Notes: a model not told the origin generated them from the sequence alone. 64,000 nucleotides of DNA from Alloalcanivorax marinus (GCF_016785095.1 NZ_JAEKJB010000010.1:248001-312000), one strand, 5' to 3'; shown: positions 35,321 to 46,123, numbered from the stretch's first letter. Program-made: numbers and translations.

Positions 35321-36925
35321 TCAGCGACCGCCGGGGATGCCGGTCAGGGTCATATCGGTGGGGTAACGCAAGCGGTAGCCGTGCTCGATGTTCAACTCGC
35401 CGCCGCCTTCCACCTCGCGGTCCCAGGCCACCAGCCCCTGGATATCACGCACCCCGGAACGGTCCGGGGCCGCTCCGGTGGCCTCCACCTCGATACGTTC
35501 GTCACTGGCCACCGGCCGGCGGTCATACAGTTGCACCTCGACCGGATGCGCATAGCCGCTGGACAGCGTCACCGTGCGGCTCACCGCCAGCGTCTTCTCC
35601 TTGTTGATCAGGCCGGTTTCACCATGGCTGGCCGGTTGTTCCACCACCTTGACCCGCAGCCGAGGATCGTCGCCGAAACTCATCCGCACCCGCTCACCGA
35701 TCTGGATCGCCGCGGTGCGCCGGTAGCGGGTCAGCCGCTGCCCGTCCCGGGACAATGACACCTCGCCACCGAGCCAGGGCACGCCGCCATCATTACGCCA
35801 TTCCCCCACCAGCAGCACCGCCGGTTGTTGCCACAGGTAGCTCTCGCGGGTCAGCGTCACCGGCAGTGTCGCCCGCCGGTAGGTCACCCGGGCGCTGGAC
35901 CCGTCGCTGGCCAGGGTCAACGGCGTATCCAACGGCACCCGCATGTCCACTCCATGCGCCACCGGCATGGGCGCCGGCGCCGATACCGCTTTGCGCGGCG
36001 CCGCGTCCAGCAGTTCCATGGCCGGCTCGGCGCTGAAGTTCCTGCTGGCCAGGCCGCCCTGCCCGGCCTCGGCCAGACCGACGATCCACGGCGAAGGCTC
36101 GGGCACCGCCCGGTAGCCGGCGGGCAGCAGACCCAAGGTGGCGCGCACGTCGCGCCAGTCCTCGCCGGTGCGGTTTTCGATTTCGGCCACCGCCGCCAGG
36201 GCCACCTGCCGTTCGTCACTGTGCAGATTCACCTGCAGGCGATTGCCCCAACCGGCCGAGCCGGTGAAATAGTGCAAGGTGACGTGGGCGGTGGTGGCCG
36301 CCGGCGCGTTCACATCCAGCACCAGCTCCCGGCGCGCCTGCTGAGCCTGTCCCAGTTGAGCACGCTGATCCTGCAAGGCCCGCAATTCCCGCTCCATGTC
36401 CGGGCGCCGGGCGGCACGTTCATTGATCGCCGTCTGCCGTGCCGTCACCGCGTCCCCCAGCTGCTTCCAGGCCCGCGACCACTGATCCACCGGCACCTCG
36501 GAGAACAACGCCTGGCCCTGGGGCGCCTGCCCGAACAACGACTGCAACCGCTCGATCTGCTGCCGATCCAGCGCGTCGGCGGCGTCCGCCTCGGACAGAC
36601 GCCGCTGCAACGCAGCGATTTCATCGTCCAGCGCCTGCCGGCGCCGGGACACGTCCTCCGCTTCACTGGCGCGGCGCTCGCGCACGCCCTCCAGGGTCGC
36701 CCCCTCCACCTCGACGCGCAGGTTGTCCAGGTCCAGCTCTGGCAGATCGCCGATCACGAATTGATGGTCGCCGGCGGGCAGGTCCCGGGCCACCGAACGG
36801 GACACCTCCGCCTGGGACGGAAACAGAACCACCTCGGTGACGGGCGGGGAAACCGGATAGGTGGCGGCCAAGGCCTGGGCGGAGGGCCCGAGCAGGGCCA
36901 GGATCAGAGCGCGGGGCAGGCTCAT
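35321..36925 (-). CDS. DUF4139/DUF4140 (mucoidy inhibitor MuiA-like) secreted protein
   Basis: A 534-residue protein with signal peptide (cleavage near SAQALAA). Residues about 25-120 are the DUF4140 region (VVLFPSQAEVSRSVARDLPA), then a long coiled coil (about 90-200: ALDDEIAALQRRLSEADAAD), then the beta-rich DUF4139 region to the end. The ATG at 36925 has AGGA suitably placed; one at 36934 is also possible. Function is unknown beyond the MuiA name. It is convergent with algW, whose stop is 8 bases away. Confidence 0.82.
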   Translation of the reverse strand: MSLPRALILALLGPSAQALAATYPVSPPVTEVVLFPSQAEVSRSVARDLPAGDHQFVIGDLPELDLDNLRVEVEGATLEGVRERRASEAEDVSRRRQALDDEIAALQRRLSEADAADALDRQQIERLQSLFGQAPQGQALFSEVPVDQWSRAWKQLGDAVTARQTAINERAARRPDMERELRALQDQRAQLGQAQQARRELVLDVNAPAATTAHVTLHYFTGSAGWGNRLQVNLHSDERQVALAAVAEIENRTGEDWRDVRATLGLLPAGYRAVPEPSPWIVGLAEAGQGGLASRNFSAEPAMELLDAAPRKAVSAPAPMPVAHGVDMRVPLDTPLTLASDGSSARVTYRRATLPVTLTRESYLWQQPAVLLVGEWRNDGGVPWLGGEVSLSRDGQRLTRYRRTAAIQIGERVRMSFGDDPRLRVKVVEQPASHGETGLINKEKTLAVSRTVTLSSGYAHPVEVQLYDRRPVASDERIEVEATGAAPDRSGVRDIQGLVAWDREVEGGGELNIEHGYRLRYPTDMTLTGIPGGR

Positions 36926-37028
36926 GGTTCTCATCCTGAGTCACGTTGTTGATAGCCGAGATTAGAATAAGCCCGCCACCGCGACCACCGACCAGGCAGC
37001 ACTCCGGGAGGCAAGGGGGCAGCGCCGC

Positions 37029-38087
37029 CTAGAGGAACTGTTGCAGGGCTTCCAGCAACGCCCGGTTCTGGTCCGGGCGGCCGACGGTAATACGCAGGTA
37101 GTCCTGAATGCGCTCCGGCTTGCCGAAATGGCGCACGATGATGCCCTGCTCTCGCAGAGCCCCGGCCAGCTTGGCGCCGGCATGTCCGGGATGGCGGCAG
37201 AACAGGAAGTTGGCCGCCGAGGGCAGCACTTCGAAACCGAGGCCATCCAGGGCGCGACGCAGGGTTTCCCGTTCCTCGATCACCAGTTCCCGGCCGCGCT
37301 GGAACCAGTCTTCATCCTCGAAGGCGGCCTTCCCGGCGGCAATGGCCAGCCGGTCCAGCGGATAAGAGTTGAAACTGTTCTTGATGCGCTCCAGGCCTTC
37401 GATCAGGGCGACGTCCCCCACCGCGAAGCCGATGCGCGCGCCGGCAAGGGCACGGGATTTGGAGAGCGTCTGGGTGACCAGAAGATTGGGGTAGCGGTTC
37501 ACCAGGGCGATGGCGGTGTCGCCGCCGAAGTCCACGTAAGCCTCGTCCACCACCACCACGGAATCCGGATTGGCGTTCAGAATGGACTCAATGGCATCCA
37601 GCGGCAGCAGCCGGCCGGTGGGGGCGTTGGGGTTGGGGAAAATGATGCCGCCGTTAGGCGCCGAATAGTCCGCCGGATCAATGGCCAGGTCGTCATCCAG
37701 GGACACCGGCCGGTAGTCGATGTCGTAGAGTCCGCAGTAGACCTTGTAGAAGCTGTAGGTGATGTCCGGGAACAGCAGCGGCCGGTCCTGTTTGAACAGG
37801 CCAAAGAAGATGTGCGCCAGCACTTCGTCGGAGCCGTTGCCGACGAACACCTGGTCGGTGTCCACGCCGTAATAGGTGGCGATGGCGTCCTTCAGTTCGG
37901 TGGCGTCCGGGTCCGGGTACAGACGCAGCCGCTCATCGGCGGCGGCGCGAATCGCCTCGATCACCTTCGGGGACGGCGCCAGCGGATGTTCATTGGTGTT
38001 GAGCTTGACCAGCCGGGCCATCTTCGGCTGTTCGCCGGGCACATAGGGTTCCAGGTCGCGGACGAACGGGCTCCAGAATTTGCTCAT
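37029..38087 (-). CDS. hisC: Histidinol-phosphate aminotransferase
   Basis: A 352-residue PLP-dependent aminotransferase of histidine synthesis. The N-terminus has [12 protein letters not shown]; the cofactor Lys is K210 in [16 protein letters not shown], and NPNAPTG is the usual substrate/PLP loop. GAGAG precedes the start. It is downstream of hisD but separated by a structured 68-base region. Confidence 0.95.
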   Translation of the reverse strand: MSKFWSPFVRDLEPYVPGEQPKMARLVKLNTNEHPLAPSPKVIEAIRAAADERLRLYPDPDATELKDAIATYYGVDTDQVFVGNGSDEVLAHIFFGLFKQDRPLLFPDITYSFYKVYCGLYDIDYRPVSLDDDLAIDPADYSAPNGGIIFPNPNAPTGRLLPLDAIESILNANPDSVVVVDEAYVDFGGDTAIALVNRYPNLLVTQTLSKSRALAGARIGFAVGDVALIEGLERIKNSFNSYPLDRLAIAAGKAAFEDEDWFQRGRELVIEERETLRRALDGLGFEVLPSAANFLFCRHPGHAGAKLAGALREQGIIVRHFGKPERIQDYLRITVGRPDQNRALLEALQQFL

Positions 38088-38097
38088 AGGTTCTCTC

Positions 38098-38149
38098 GCT
38101 TGCACGCTTGCACGCACCACGCCAACACGCGTGCAAGCGTGGTGCGTGC
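38098..38149 (-). promoter_or_regulatory. Two mutually exclusive hairpins between hisD and hisC
   Basis: GCTTGCACGC occurs twice (38098-38107 and 38106-38115) and its inverse GCGTGCAAGC once (38129-38138), giving a 10-bp stem. In addition GCACGCACCACGC (38110-38122) pairs exactly with GCGTGGTGCGTGC (38137-38149), a 13-bp stem. The two foldings share bases, so only one can exist at a time. No T-run or His-codon leader peptide is visible. Confidence 0.65.
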
Positions 38150-38155
38150 TGCGTG

Positions 38156-39457
38156 TCAGCGTTGTTTAATCCTCAGTTCCGCGCTGCGGGCATGGGCGGT
38201 AAGGCGTTCGCCCCGGGCCAGCACCGACGCCACCCCGGCCAGGGCGCTGGCGCCTTCCGGGGAGCAGCCGATCAGTGAGCTGCGCTTCTGGAAATCATAG
38301 ACACCCAGCGGCGAGGAGAAACGCGCCGTGGCGCTGGTGGGCAGCACATGGTTGGGCCCGGCGCAGTAATCGCCCAGCGCCTCCGGCGTGTGCCGGCCCA
38401 GAAAGATGGCGCCGGCGTGGCGCACTTTTTTCGCCCAGCGACCGGCGTCGTCCATGGACAACTCCAGGTGCTCCGGGCTGATCCGGTTAACCACCTCGAA
38501 GGCGTCGTCCAGGTCCCGGGCCTGGATCAGCGCCCCCCGGTTGGCCATGGAGGTGCGAATGATGGCCTCGCGCTCCAGAGTCGGGGCCAGGCGCTCCATG
38601 GCCTCGGCCACCCGCTCCAGGAAATCGGCATCCGGGCTGACCAGAATCGCCTGGGCTTCCTCGTCATGCTCCGCCTGGGAAAACAGGTCCATGGCGATCC
38701 ACTCCGGATCGGTGTGGCCGTCGCACACCACCAGTATCTCGGAAGGCCCGGCAATCATGTCGATGCCCACCTTGCCGAACACCTGACGCTTGGCCTCGGC
38801 CACATAGATGTTGCCCGGACCGACAATCTTGTCCACCGCCGGAATCGATTCGGTGCCAAAGGCGAGGGCCGCCACCGCCTGGGCGCCGCCCACGGTGAAG
38901 AAGCGCTCGACGCCGGCCACGGCGGCGGCGGCCAGCACCATGTCGTCCAGTTCGCCATCCGGCGCCGGGCTGACCATGACGATTTCGCCAACCCCGGCCA
39001 CGTGGGCGGGCAGCGCGTTCATCAGCACCGAGCTGGGGTAGGCGGCCTTGCCGCCGGGCACGTAGATGCCGGCCCGGTCCAGGGCGGTGACCTGCTGGCC
39101 CAGCAGGGTGCCATCGGCATCCCGGTAGCTCCAGGACTCCTGCTTCTGACGCTCGTGGTAGTCGCGCACCCGCTCGGCGGCGGCTTCCAGGGCCTGGCGT
39201 TGCTCGGCGGGCAGACGCGCCAGTGCCGCCTCCAGTTCGTCGCGCTCCACGGTCAGATCGGCCATGGAACCTGCCTGGCGGCGATCAAAGCGGTTGGTGT
39301 ATTCCACCACGGCGGCGTCGCCACGTTTGGCCACGTCGCGGAGGATGGCGCGCACTCGCTCGCCCACCTCTTCGTCACGCTCTTCGCTCCAGGCGGTGAG
39401 CGCGCTCAGGCGTTCGCTGAAATCACTGTCACGGGTGTCGAGGCGGGTCGTTTTCAT
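38156..39457 (-). CDS. hisD: Histidinol dehydrogenase
   Basis: A 433-residue enzyme catalysing the last two oxidations of histidine synthesis. Recognisable regions are [44 protein letters not shown] and the zinc/active-site [12 protein letters not shown], with SPEHLEL near the C-terminus. The start overlaps the hisG stop as ATGA. Confidence 0.97.
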   Translation of the reverse strand: MKTTRLDTRDSDFSERLSALTAWSEERDEEVGERVRAILRDVAKRGDAAVVEYTNRFDRRQAGSMADLTVERDELEAALARLPAEQRQALEAAAERVRDYHERQKQESWSYRDADGTLLGQQVTALDRAGIYVPGGKAAYPSSVLMNALPAHVAGVGEIVMVSPAPDGELDDMVLAAAAVAGVERFFTVGGAQAVAALAFGTESIPAVDKIVGPGNIYVAEAKRQVFGKVGIDMIAGPSEILVVCDGHTDPEWIAMDLFSQAEHDEEAQAILVSPDADFLERVAEAMERLAPTLEREAIIRTSMANRGALIQARDLDDAFEVVNRISPEHLELSMDDAGRWAKKVRHAGAIFLGRHTPEALGDYCAGPNHVLPTSATARFSSPLGVYDFQKRSSLIGCSPEGASALAGVASVLARGERLTAHARSAELRIKQR

Positions 39458-40107
39458 GCCGGGGTCCGTCGTTTCGCTACCGCTTGTTCCAGTTTATCCA
39501 GAATACCCTGAATGTCCGCGTGACGAGTCTTCATGCTGGCCCGGTTGACCACCACCCGGGACGAAATATCGTCGGCGATGGTCTCGGTGGGCTCCAGGCC
39601 ATTGGCGCGCAGGGTGTTGCCGGTGTCGACGATGTCCACGATGCGGTCCGCCAGGCCCACCAGGGGCGCCAGTTCCATGGCCCCGTACAGCTTGATGATC
39701 TCGGCCTGCTTGCCCTGGCGGGCGAAGTAGGAGCGCGCCACGTTGACGAACTTGGTGGCCACCCGCACCCGGCCACTTACCGGCGGCGCATCCTTGAGCG
39801 CGGCCACCATCAGCTTGCAGCGGGCGATTTCCAGATCCAGGGGCTCGAACAGGCCCTCGGCGCCGTGCTCCATGAGCACGTCCTTGCCGGCCACGCCCAG
39901 GTCGGCGCCACCGTGCTGCACATAGGGCGGCACGTCGGTGGCGCGGATCACGATGATGCGTACATCGTCCCGGGTGGTGTCGAAGATCAGCTTGCGGGAG
40001 GCGGACGGGTCCTCCAGCAGCTCGATGCCCGCCTCCTTGAGCAGAGGCAGCGTGTCCTTGAGGATGCGCCCCTTGGAGAGGGCGATGGTCAGGGGTGTGG
40101 TAGCCAT
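39454..40107 (-). CDS. hisG: ATP phosphoribosyltransferase, short form
   Basis: A 217-residue HisG starting the histidine pathway. The PRPP-binding segment is [18 protein letters not shown] and the N-terminus [16 protein letters not shown]. It lacks the C-terminal regulatory domain of long HisG, so it belongs to the HisGS class that needs HisZ for activity; hisZ is not in this window. It lies 18 bases after murA. Confidence 0.95.
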   Translation of the reverse strand: MATTPLTIALSKGRILKDTLPLLKEAGIELLEDPSASRKLIFDTTRDDVRIIVIRATDVPPYVQHGGADLGVAGKDVLMEHGAEGLFEPLDLEIARCKLMVAALKDAPPVSGRVRVATKFVNVARSYFARQGKQAEIIKLYGAMELAPLVGLADRIVDIVDTGNTLRANGLEPTETIADDISSRVVVNRASMKTRHADIQGILDKLEQAVAKRRTPA

Positions 40108-40125
40108 GTTCAGGGGTTCGCGCTC

Positions 40126-41671
<1,546 letters not shown>

Positions 41672-41699
41672 GGTCGCTCCTTACAATACTGAACGGCGA

Positions 41700-41729
41700 A
41701 TGATACGCGAGGGCCGGCGGGCTTGTCAT
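41700..41729 (-). promoter_or_regulatory. Sigma70 promoter candidate for ibaG-murA-hisGDC
   Basis: On the minus strand ATGACA (41729-41724), an 18-base spacer and TATCAT (41705-41700), each one base off consensus, end 28 bases before the ibaG start. A GC hairpin (41732-41753: GGGGCCG/CGGCCCC) lies just upstream, between it and mlaC, and may end mlaC transcription. Confidence 0.5.
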
Positions 41730-41765
41730 GCGGGGCCGACGGTGGCCGGCCCCGGGAACGGGGCG

Positions 41766-42422
41766 TTACTGGCCGCCTTGGGGAGCGCCTTCCACGTTCA
41801 CTTTTTCTTCCACGTCGGCGTTTTCCGCCGACCAGTTGTCGATGGCCTGGTCCATGTCGCCGTACTGCTGCATGGACTGGGCGAACTGCGCCTGATAGAC
41901 GGCGCGCAGATCCAGCCCGTTGACGAACACATTGATCACTTTCCAGTCATCACCACTCTGGAACAGCGTGAAGTAGACCGGGATCACCTTGCCGTCCTTG
42001 GTGGTGCCCTGCACGCGCACCCGAGCATAATTACCCTTGCGGTCTTCCTCGCGCAGCGGCAACACCTCGATCTTCTGCCCCTGGTACATGGTCACCCCGG
42101 AGGCATAGGTGTTGATCAGGCTGTTCTTGAACACGTCCAGGAAGCGGTATTTCTGTTCGCGGCTGGCGTCGTTGAAATAATCGCCCATCACCATCCGGGT
42201 GATGCGCTTGAAATCCACCAGTGGCACCAGTTCTTCACGCACCAGTTCACGGGCGTACTCCGGCTCCTGATTCAAGCGCTGGCGATTTTCGTCGATCAAG
42301 GTGGTCATGCGCTCCACCGTGTCCTGCACCAGCTCGCGGGGGTCCTGGGCCGCCTGCGCCAGGCCGGCCAGGCCCAGCAGACACAGCGCCAGAACGGCCG
42401 CGAAGCGTTGTTTCAAGGTCAT
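41766..42422 (-). CDS. mlaC: Phospholipid-binding periplasmic protein MlaC
   Basis: A 218-residue periplasmic carrier that shuttles phospholipids between outer and inner membranes. The signal peptide ends LAGLAQA before AQDPRELVQ; the MlaC core includes TRMVMGDYFNDAS, FLDVFKNSLINTYASG and DGKVIPVYFTLFQSGDDWKV. GGGAG precedes the start. Normally it is between mlaD and mlaB in mlaFEDCB; here neither neighbour is present: ibaG follows after 94 bases and kdsD is divergent upstream. Confidence 0.94.
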   Translation of the reverse strand: MTLKQRFAAVLALCLLGLAGLAQAAQDPRELVQDTVERMTTLIDENRQRLNQEPEYARELVREELVPLVDFKRITRMVMGDYFNDASREQKYRFLDVFKNSLINTYASGVTMYQGQKIEVLPLREEDRKGNYARVRVQGTTKDGKVIPVYFTLFQSGDDWKVINVFVNGLDLRAVYQAQFAQSMQQYGDMDQAIDNWSAENADVEEKVNVEGAPQGGQ

Positions 42423-42453
42423 ACGTCACTCCCTGTCGTTGTCGTGGGCTCCG

Positions 42454-42482
42454 GTTGTACGGTTTTCGCGCCGGAGTGTCCA
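42454..42482 (-). promoter_or_regulatory. Promoter candidate for mlaC
   Basis: On the minus strand TGGACA (42482-42477), a 17-base spacer and TACAAC (42459-42454), ending 32 bases before the mlaC start. It supports independent transcription of mlaC. The remainder of 42423-42698 holds a REP-like unit and no gene. Confidence 0.4.
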
Positions 42483-42560
42483 GGCGTTTACCGTTGGAGT
42501 GCGGTAGCCGTGGCCGGGTTCCGTTCGCGGTGATCGCGGCATGGGCGGGCATTCAACTTC

Positions 42561-42583
42561 GCGGGAGCGGTTTCGGCCGCGAT
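42561..42583. repeat. REP-like element between mlaC and kdsD
   Basis: A 23-base unit containing GGGAGCGGTTTCGGCCGCG followed by AT matches the layout of the REP unit at 12724 (GGAGCG..., short inner palindrome ending CGCGAT). Only a single unpaired copy is present. Confidence 0.55.
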
Positions 42584-42664
42584 AGAAAGGACCAGCGTGG
42601 AACGCAGCCACCCCGGGAGAGGTCTGATCCCGGTCGAGGGCAGTCATTGGCCCGCCCGCCAGTG

Positions 42665-42670
42665 TATAAT
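42665..42670 (+). promoter_or_regulatory. -10 element upstream of kdsD
   Basis: A perfect TATAAT lies 29 bases before the kdsD start. No good -35 was found at 16-18 bases upstream (AGTCAT at 17), so an activator or the upstream TG may matter. Confidence 0.5.
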
Positions 42671-42698
42671 CGCCGCCAGCGAGGAGACACGAGACACC

Positions 42699-43667
42699 AT
42701 GAGCAACAAGCATATCGCCACCGCCCGCCGTGTACTGGACGAGGAAGCCCGCGCCGTGGCGGCGCTGAGTGAGCGCGTCAGCGACGATTTCGAACGGGCC
42801 TGCGACCGCATTCTCCAATGCCGGGGCCGGGTGATCGTCACCGGCATGGGCAAAAGCGGCCATATTGGCAGCAAGGTGGCCGCCACCCTGGCCAGCACCG
42901 GCACCCCCGCCTTCTTCGTGCACCCCGGCGAAGCCTCCCACGGCGATCTGGGCATGATCACCAGCGACGACGTGGTGCTGGCGCTGTCCAATTCCGGCGA
43001 GACCGGCGAGATTCTCACCATTATCCCGGTGATCAAACGCAAGGGCAGCGGCCTGATCAGCATGACCGGCCGACCGGAATCATCCCTGGCGCGGCTCTCC
43101 GACGTTCACCTGGACGTGGCCGTGGAAGAGGAAGCCTGCCCGCACAACCTGGCGCCCACCTCATCCACCACCGCCACCCTGGCCATGGGCGACGCCCTGG
43201 CCATCGCCCTGCTGGAGGCGCGCGGCTTCACCGCCGAGGACTTCGCCCTCAGCCACCCGGGCGGCAGCCTGGGCCGGCGGCTTCTGCTCAAGGTCGACGA
43301 CATCATGCATACCGAGGAACGCCTGCCCCGGGTACACCGCGACGCGGGCTTGTCCGAGGCGCTGCTGGAAATGACCCGCAAGGGGCTCGGCATGACCACC
43401 GTGGTCGACGACGCCGGCCTGCTGGTGGGGCTGTTCACCGACGGCGACCTGCGCCGCACCCTGGAAAAGGGCCTGGACATCCGCCAGGCGGGCATCGCCG
43501 AGGTAATGTCCACCCACCCGGTAACCATGGCGCCGGGCCAGCTCGCCGCCGAGGCGCTGCAGATCATGGAAACCCGCAAGATCAACGGCCTGATCGTCTG
43601 TGATGCCGAGCGCCGTCCGCTGGGCGCGCTCAACACCCAGGACCTGCTGCGCGCCGGGGTAATGTAA
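42699..43667 (+). CDS. kdsD: Arabinose-5-phosphate isomerase KdsD
   Basis: A 322-residue isomerase converting ribulose-5-P to arabinose-5-P for Kdo synthesis. An N-terminal SIS domain (GRVIVTGMGKSGHIGSKVAA, HPGEASHGDLGMI, SNSGETGEI) is followed by two CBS domains (from about 205), and ALSHPGGSLGRRLL joins them. It heads a cluster of lipopolysaccharide genes. The stop overlaps the kdsC start (TAATG). Confidence 0.96.
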   Translation: MSNKHIATARRVLDEEARAVAALSERVSDDFERACDRILQCRGRVIVTGMGKSGHIGSKVAATLASTGTPAFFVHPGEASHGDLGMITSDDVVLALSNSGETGEILTIIPVIKRKGSGLISMTGRPESSLARLSDVHLDVAVEEEACPHNLAPTSSTTATLAMGDALAIALLEARGFTAEDFALSHPGGSLGRRLLLKVDDIMHTEERLPRVHRDAGLSEALLEMTRKGLGMTTVVDDAGLLVGLFTDGDLRRTLEKGLDIRQAGIAEVMSTHPVTMAPGQLAAEALQIMETRKINGLIVCDAERRPLGALNTQDLLRAGVM

Positions 43668-44170
43668 TGGCTTTCCCGATTTCCGCCGACGACGCCCGCG
43701 CCCTGCGCCTGATGGCCTTCGACGTGGATGGCGTGATGACCGACGGTCGTCTTTATTTTGGCCCCGAAGGCGAAGCGCTCAAGGTGTTCAACACCCTGGA
43801 CGGCCACGGCCTGAAGAAACTGGCCGCCAGCGGCGTCACCCTGGCCATCATCACCGGTCGCGATACCCCCATGGTGGCGCGCCGCGCCCGGGACCTGGGC
43901 ATCGCCCATGTGATTCAGGGCCGTGAGGACAAGGCCGAGGCGCTCGCCGATCTGGCCGCCTCCCTGGGCATCGACGCCGGGGAAACCGGCTACGCCGGCG
44001 ACGACGAGCCGGATGTGGGCGCCCTGCGATGGGCGCGGATCACCTTCGCCCCGGCCAACGCCCACGCCTGCGCCAAGGACGCCGCCGACCATGTCACCAC
44101 CGCCCGCGGCGGCGAGGGCGCGGTGCGTGAGATCTGCGACGCCCTGATCGCCCTGCGGGAGGCGCCATGA
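43667..44170 (+). CDS. kdsC: 3-deoxy-D-manno-octulosonate 8-phosphate phosphatase KdsC
   Basis: A 167-residue HAD phosphatase releasing Kdo. HAD motif I is FDVDGVMTDG with the nucleophile Asp, motif II is in IITGRDT, and motif III/IV is GYAGDDEPD. Small tetrameric C0-type, normal length. Overlaps kdsD and lptC. Confidence 0.95.
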   Translation: MAFPISADDARALRLMAFDVDGVMTDGRLYFGPEGEALKVFNTLDGHGLKKLAASGVTLAIITGRDTPMVARRARDLGIAHVIQGREDKAEALADLAASLGIDAGETGYAGDDEPDVGALRWARITFAPANAHACAKDAADHVTTARGGEGAVREICDALIALREAP

Positions 44171-44718
44171 AGCGTCAGGGTCTGCTCAGTGCCACCGGGG
44201 TGATCCTGCTCGGCCTGATCGTGCTGATGACCCTGCACGAGTGGGACAACCCCCTGGAGGAAGACCGCGAGGCCTTCCTCAACGCGCCGCTGATCATCGC
44301 CGACAACATCACCGCCAAGGCCTATGACCCGGAAACCGGGCAGGTGCAGTACGACCTCAAGGCCGACCATCTGGAACAGTACCAGCGCCAGGCCCTGACC
44401 CAGCTCATCGCCCCGGACCTGCGCATGGAAAATGAAAACGGCGCCTGGACCATCCACTCCCAGCGTGGTGAAGTGCGCGACAATGGCGACATCATCGTCT
44501 TCCTGGACCAGGTCAAGGCCCACAGCGAAACCAACGGTGTCGACCTGACCACCGGGGAGTTGCGCTATCTGAACAAGGAAAACCGGGTGCGCGCGCCCGG
44601 TGATCTGACCCTGCGCCACCGGGACGGCAGCACCCGGGCGGGCCGCATGGACGCCGACTTGACCAGCGGCGAAATGACCCTCGAACAAGGAGTGGTAAGT
44701 GAATTCACGGGTAATTGA
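44167..44718 (+). CDS. lptC: LPS export protein LptC
   Basis: A 183-residue bitopic inner-membrane protein passing LPS from LptBFG to LptA. The single N-terminal helix is ATGVILLGLIVLMTLH and the rest is a periplasmic jellyroll (ADNITAKAYDPETGQVQYDL). Starts in an ATGA overlap with kdsC and shares 20 bases with lptA. Confidence 0.92.
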   Translation: MKRQGLLSATGVILLGLIVLMTLHEWDNPLEEDREAFLNAPLIIADNITAKAYDPETGQVQYDLKADHLEQYQRQALTQLIAPDLRMENENGAWTIHSQRGEVRDNGDIIVFLDQVKAHSETNGVDLTTGELRYLNKENRVRAPGDLTLRHRDGSTRAGRMDADLTSGEMTLEQGVVSEFTGN

Positions 44719-45274
44719 TCCGCGCCGCCTGGGCCTGATGCTCGGCCTGCTGCTCACCGGCCTGGCCGGCGCCGCCCAGCCCCCCGGCGGCCAGCCGGTG
44801 GAAGTAAGCGCCGACAGCGCCACCTTCGAGCAGAGCGCCGGCACCGGCGTGTACCGGGGCAACGCGGAAATGATCCAGGGCAACCGCCACCTGTACGCCG
44901 ACGTGATCCGCCTGTTCACCGAAAACAATGAACTGGTGCGCGTCGAGGCCACCGGCAATCCGGTGCGCATGAAGGAAGGCAAGGAACTGCAGGCCCGCGC
45001 CAGCAACCTGGTCTACGACCTGACCACCCGCCGCCTGGTGCTCACCGGCGACGCCCATGTGGACCACCAGGGCAACACCTTCGAAGGTGCCCGCGTGGAA
45101 TACAATCTGGATTCCCGGCGGGTGGACGCCAGCAGCGAGGGCGACAAGCGGGTGCGCCTGGTGATCCCGGCCAAGAACACCGGAAAAGCCGGCGACACCG
45201 ACGATGAGCAGCCGGCCACCGATGGCGAAGCCGGCGGCAGCGACAACCAGCAGGACCAGGCGGAGACTCCCTGA
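44699..45274 (+). CDS. lptA: LPS transport periplasmic bridge protein LptA
   Basis: A 191-residue LptA/OstA-type protein bridging the periplasm. GTG start with AAGGAG upstream. The signal peptide ends near LTGLAGAAQ; the OstA fold begins VEVSADSATFEQSAGTGVYR and contains DQG-like repeats. A C-terminal disordered acidic tail (about 165-191, GDTDDEQPATDGEAGGSDN) is longer than in E. coli. Confidence 0.92.
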   Translation: MNSRVIDPRRLGLMLGLLLTGLAGAAQPPGGQPVEVSADSATFEQSAGTGVYRGNAEMIQGNRHLYADVIRLFTENNELVRVEATGNPVRMKEGKELQARASNLVYDLTTRRLVLTGDAHVDHQGNTFEGARVEYNLDSRRVDASSEGDKRVRLVIPAKNTGKAGDTDDEQPATDGEAGGSDNQQDQAETP

Positions 45275-46000
45275 ATGGCACATCTGAGCGCCCATAACCT
45301 GGCCAAGAGCTACAAGCACACCCGCGTCATCGAGGACGTGTCCCTGGAAGTGGAAGCCGGCCAGATCGTCGGCTTGCTGGGCCCCAACGGCGCCGGCAAG
45401 ACCACCTGCTTCTACATGATCGTGGGGCTGGTGGCCGCCGACGCCGGTCGCATCGAGATCAACGGCAACGACATCACCCACCTGCCCATGCACGGTCGCG
45501 CCCAGCGCGGCATCGGCTACCTGCCCCAGGAGGCGAGCATCTTCCGCCGCCTGACCGTGGAGCAGAACATCATGGCGATCCTGGAAACCCGCAAGAACCT
45601 GTCCAACGAAGAGCGCAAGGAGCGCCTGGAGAACCTGCTCCAGGAGTTCCATATCGACCACATTCGCGACTCCATGGGCATGAGCCTGTCCGGCGGCGAG
45701 CGGCGGCGCGCGGAAATCGCCCGCGGCCTGGCCACGGACCCGGATTTCATCCTGCTCGACGAACCCTTCGCCGGGGTCGACCCGATCTCCGTGAACGATA
45801 TCAAGGGCATCATCCGCCACCTCAAGGATCGCGGCATCGGCGTGCTGATCACCGACCACAATGTGCGGGAAACTCTGGACATCTGCGACACGGCCTATAT
45901 TGTCAGTACCGGGCACATCATCGCCGAGGGCGATTCGTCCTCCATCCTGGGTAACCAGCAGGTTCGGGATGTCTACCTTGGGGCGGACTTCCGGCTCTGA
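45275..46000 (+). CDS. lptB: LPS export ABC transporter ATPase LptB
   Basis: A 241-residue ATPase powering LPS extraction with LptFG. Walker A is GPNGAGKTT, the signature [16 protein letters not shown], Walker [16 protein letters not shown] and the switch [13 protein letters not shown]. The start is immediately after the lptA stop. Confidence 0.97.
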   Translation: MAHLSAHNLAKSYKHTRVIEDVSLEVEAGQIVGLLGPNGAGKTTCFYMIVGLVAADAGRIEINGNDITHLPMHGRAQRGIGYLPQEASIFRRLTVEQNIMAILETRKNLSNEERKERLENLLQEFHIDHIRDSMGMSLSGGERRRAEIARGLATDPDFILLDEPFAGVDPISVNDIKGIIRHLKDRGIGVLITDHNVRETLDICDTAYIVSTGHIIAEGDSSSILGNQQVRDVYLGADFRL

Positions 46001-46007
46001 GAGCCGG
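45991..46007 (+). other. Hairpin with the lptB stop codon as its loop
   Basis: CCGGCTC (45991-45997) and GAGCCGG (46001-46007) form a perfect 7-bp stem whose three-base loop is exactly the TGA stop of lptB. No T-run follows. It may separate lptB mRNA from rpoN. Confidence 0.5.
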
Positions 46008-46046
46008 CTCCCCGCCCTACACCCTCCTCCCCCAAAACGCAATACC

Positions 46047-46087
46047 TGGCATGATTATTGCTTAATCTGATTTGATGCTGCTATGCT
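46047..46087 (+). promoter_or_regulatory. Overlapping sigma54-like and sigma70-like promoters before rpoN
   Basis: TGGCATGATTATTGCTT (46047-46063) fits the sigma54 consensus with GG and GC exactly 10 bases apart. Its -12 part TTGCTT also serves as a -35 for a sigma70 promoter with an 18-base spacer and TATGCT (46082-46087). The start codon of rpoN is at 46124. Confidence 0.55.
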
Positions 46088-46123
46088 GCCGGTCTTCGCG
46101 AGAACAATGACCTCACAGGCAGC

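Noticed and set aside
38098-38149. Short direct repeats as a CRISPR remnant
   Set aside because: The copies overlap, are 10 bases long and have no spacers; they belong to a hairpin structure.
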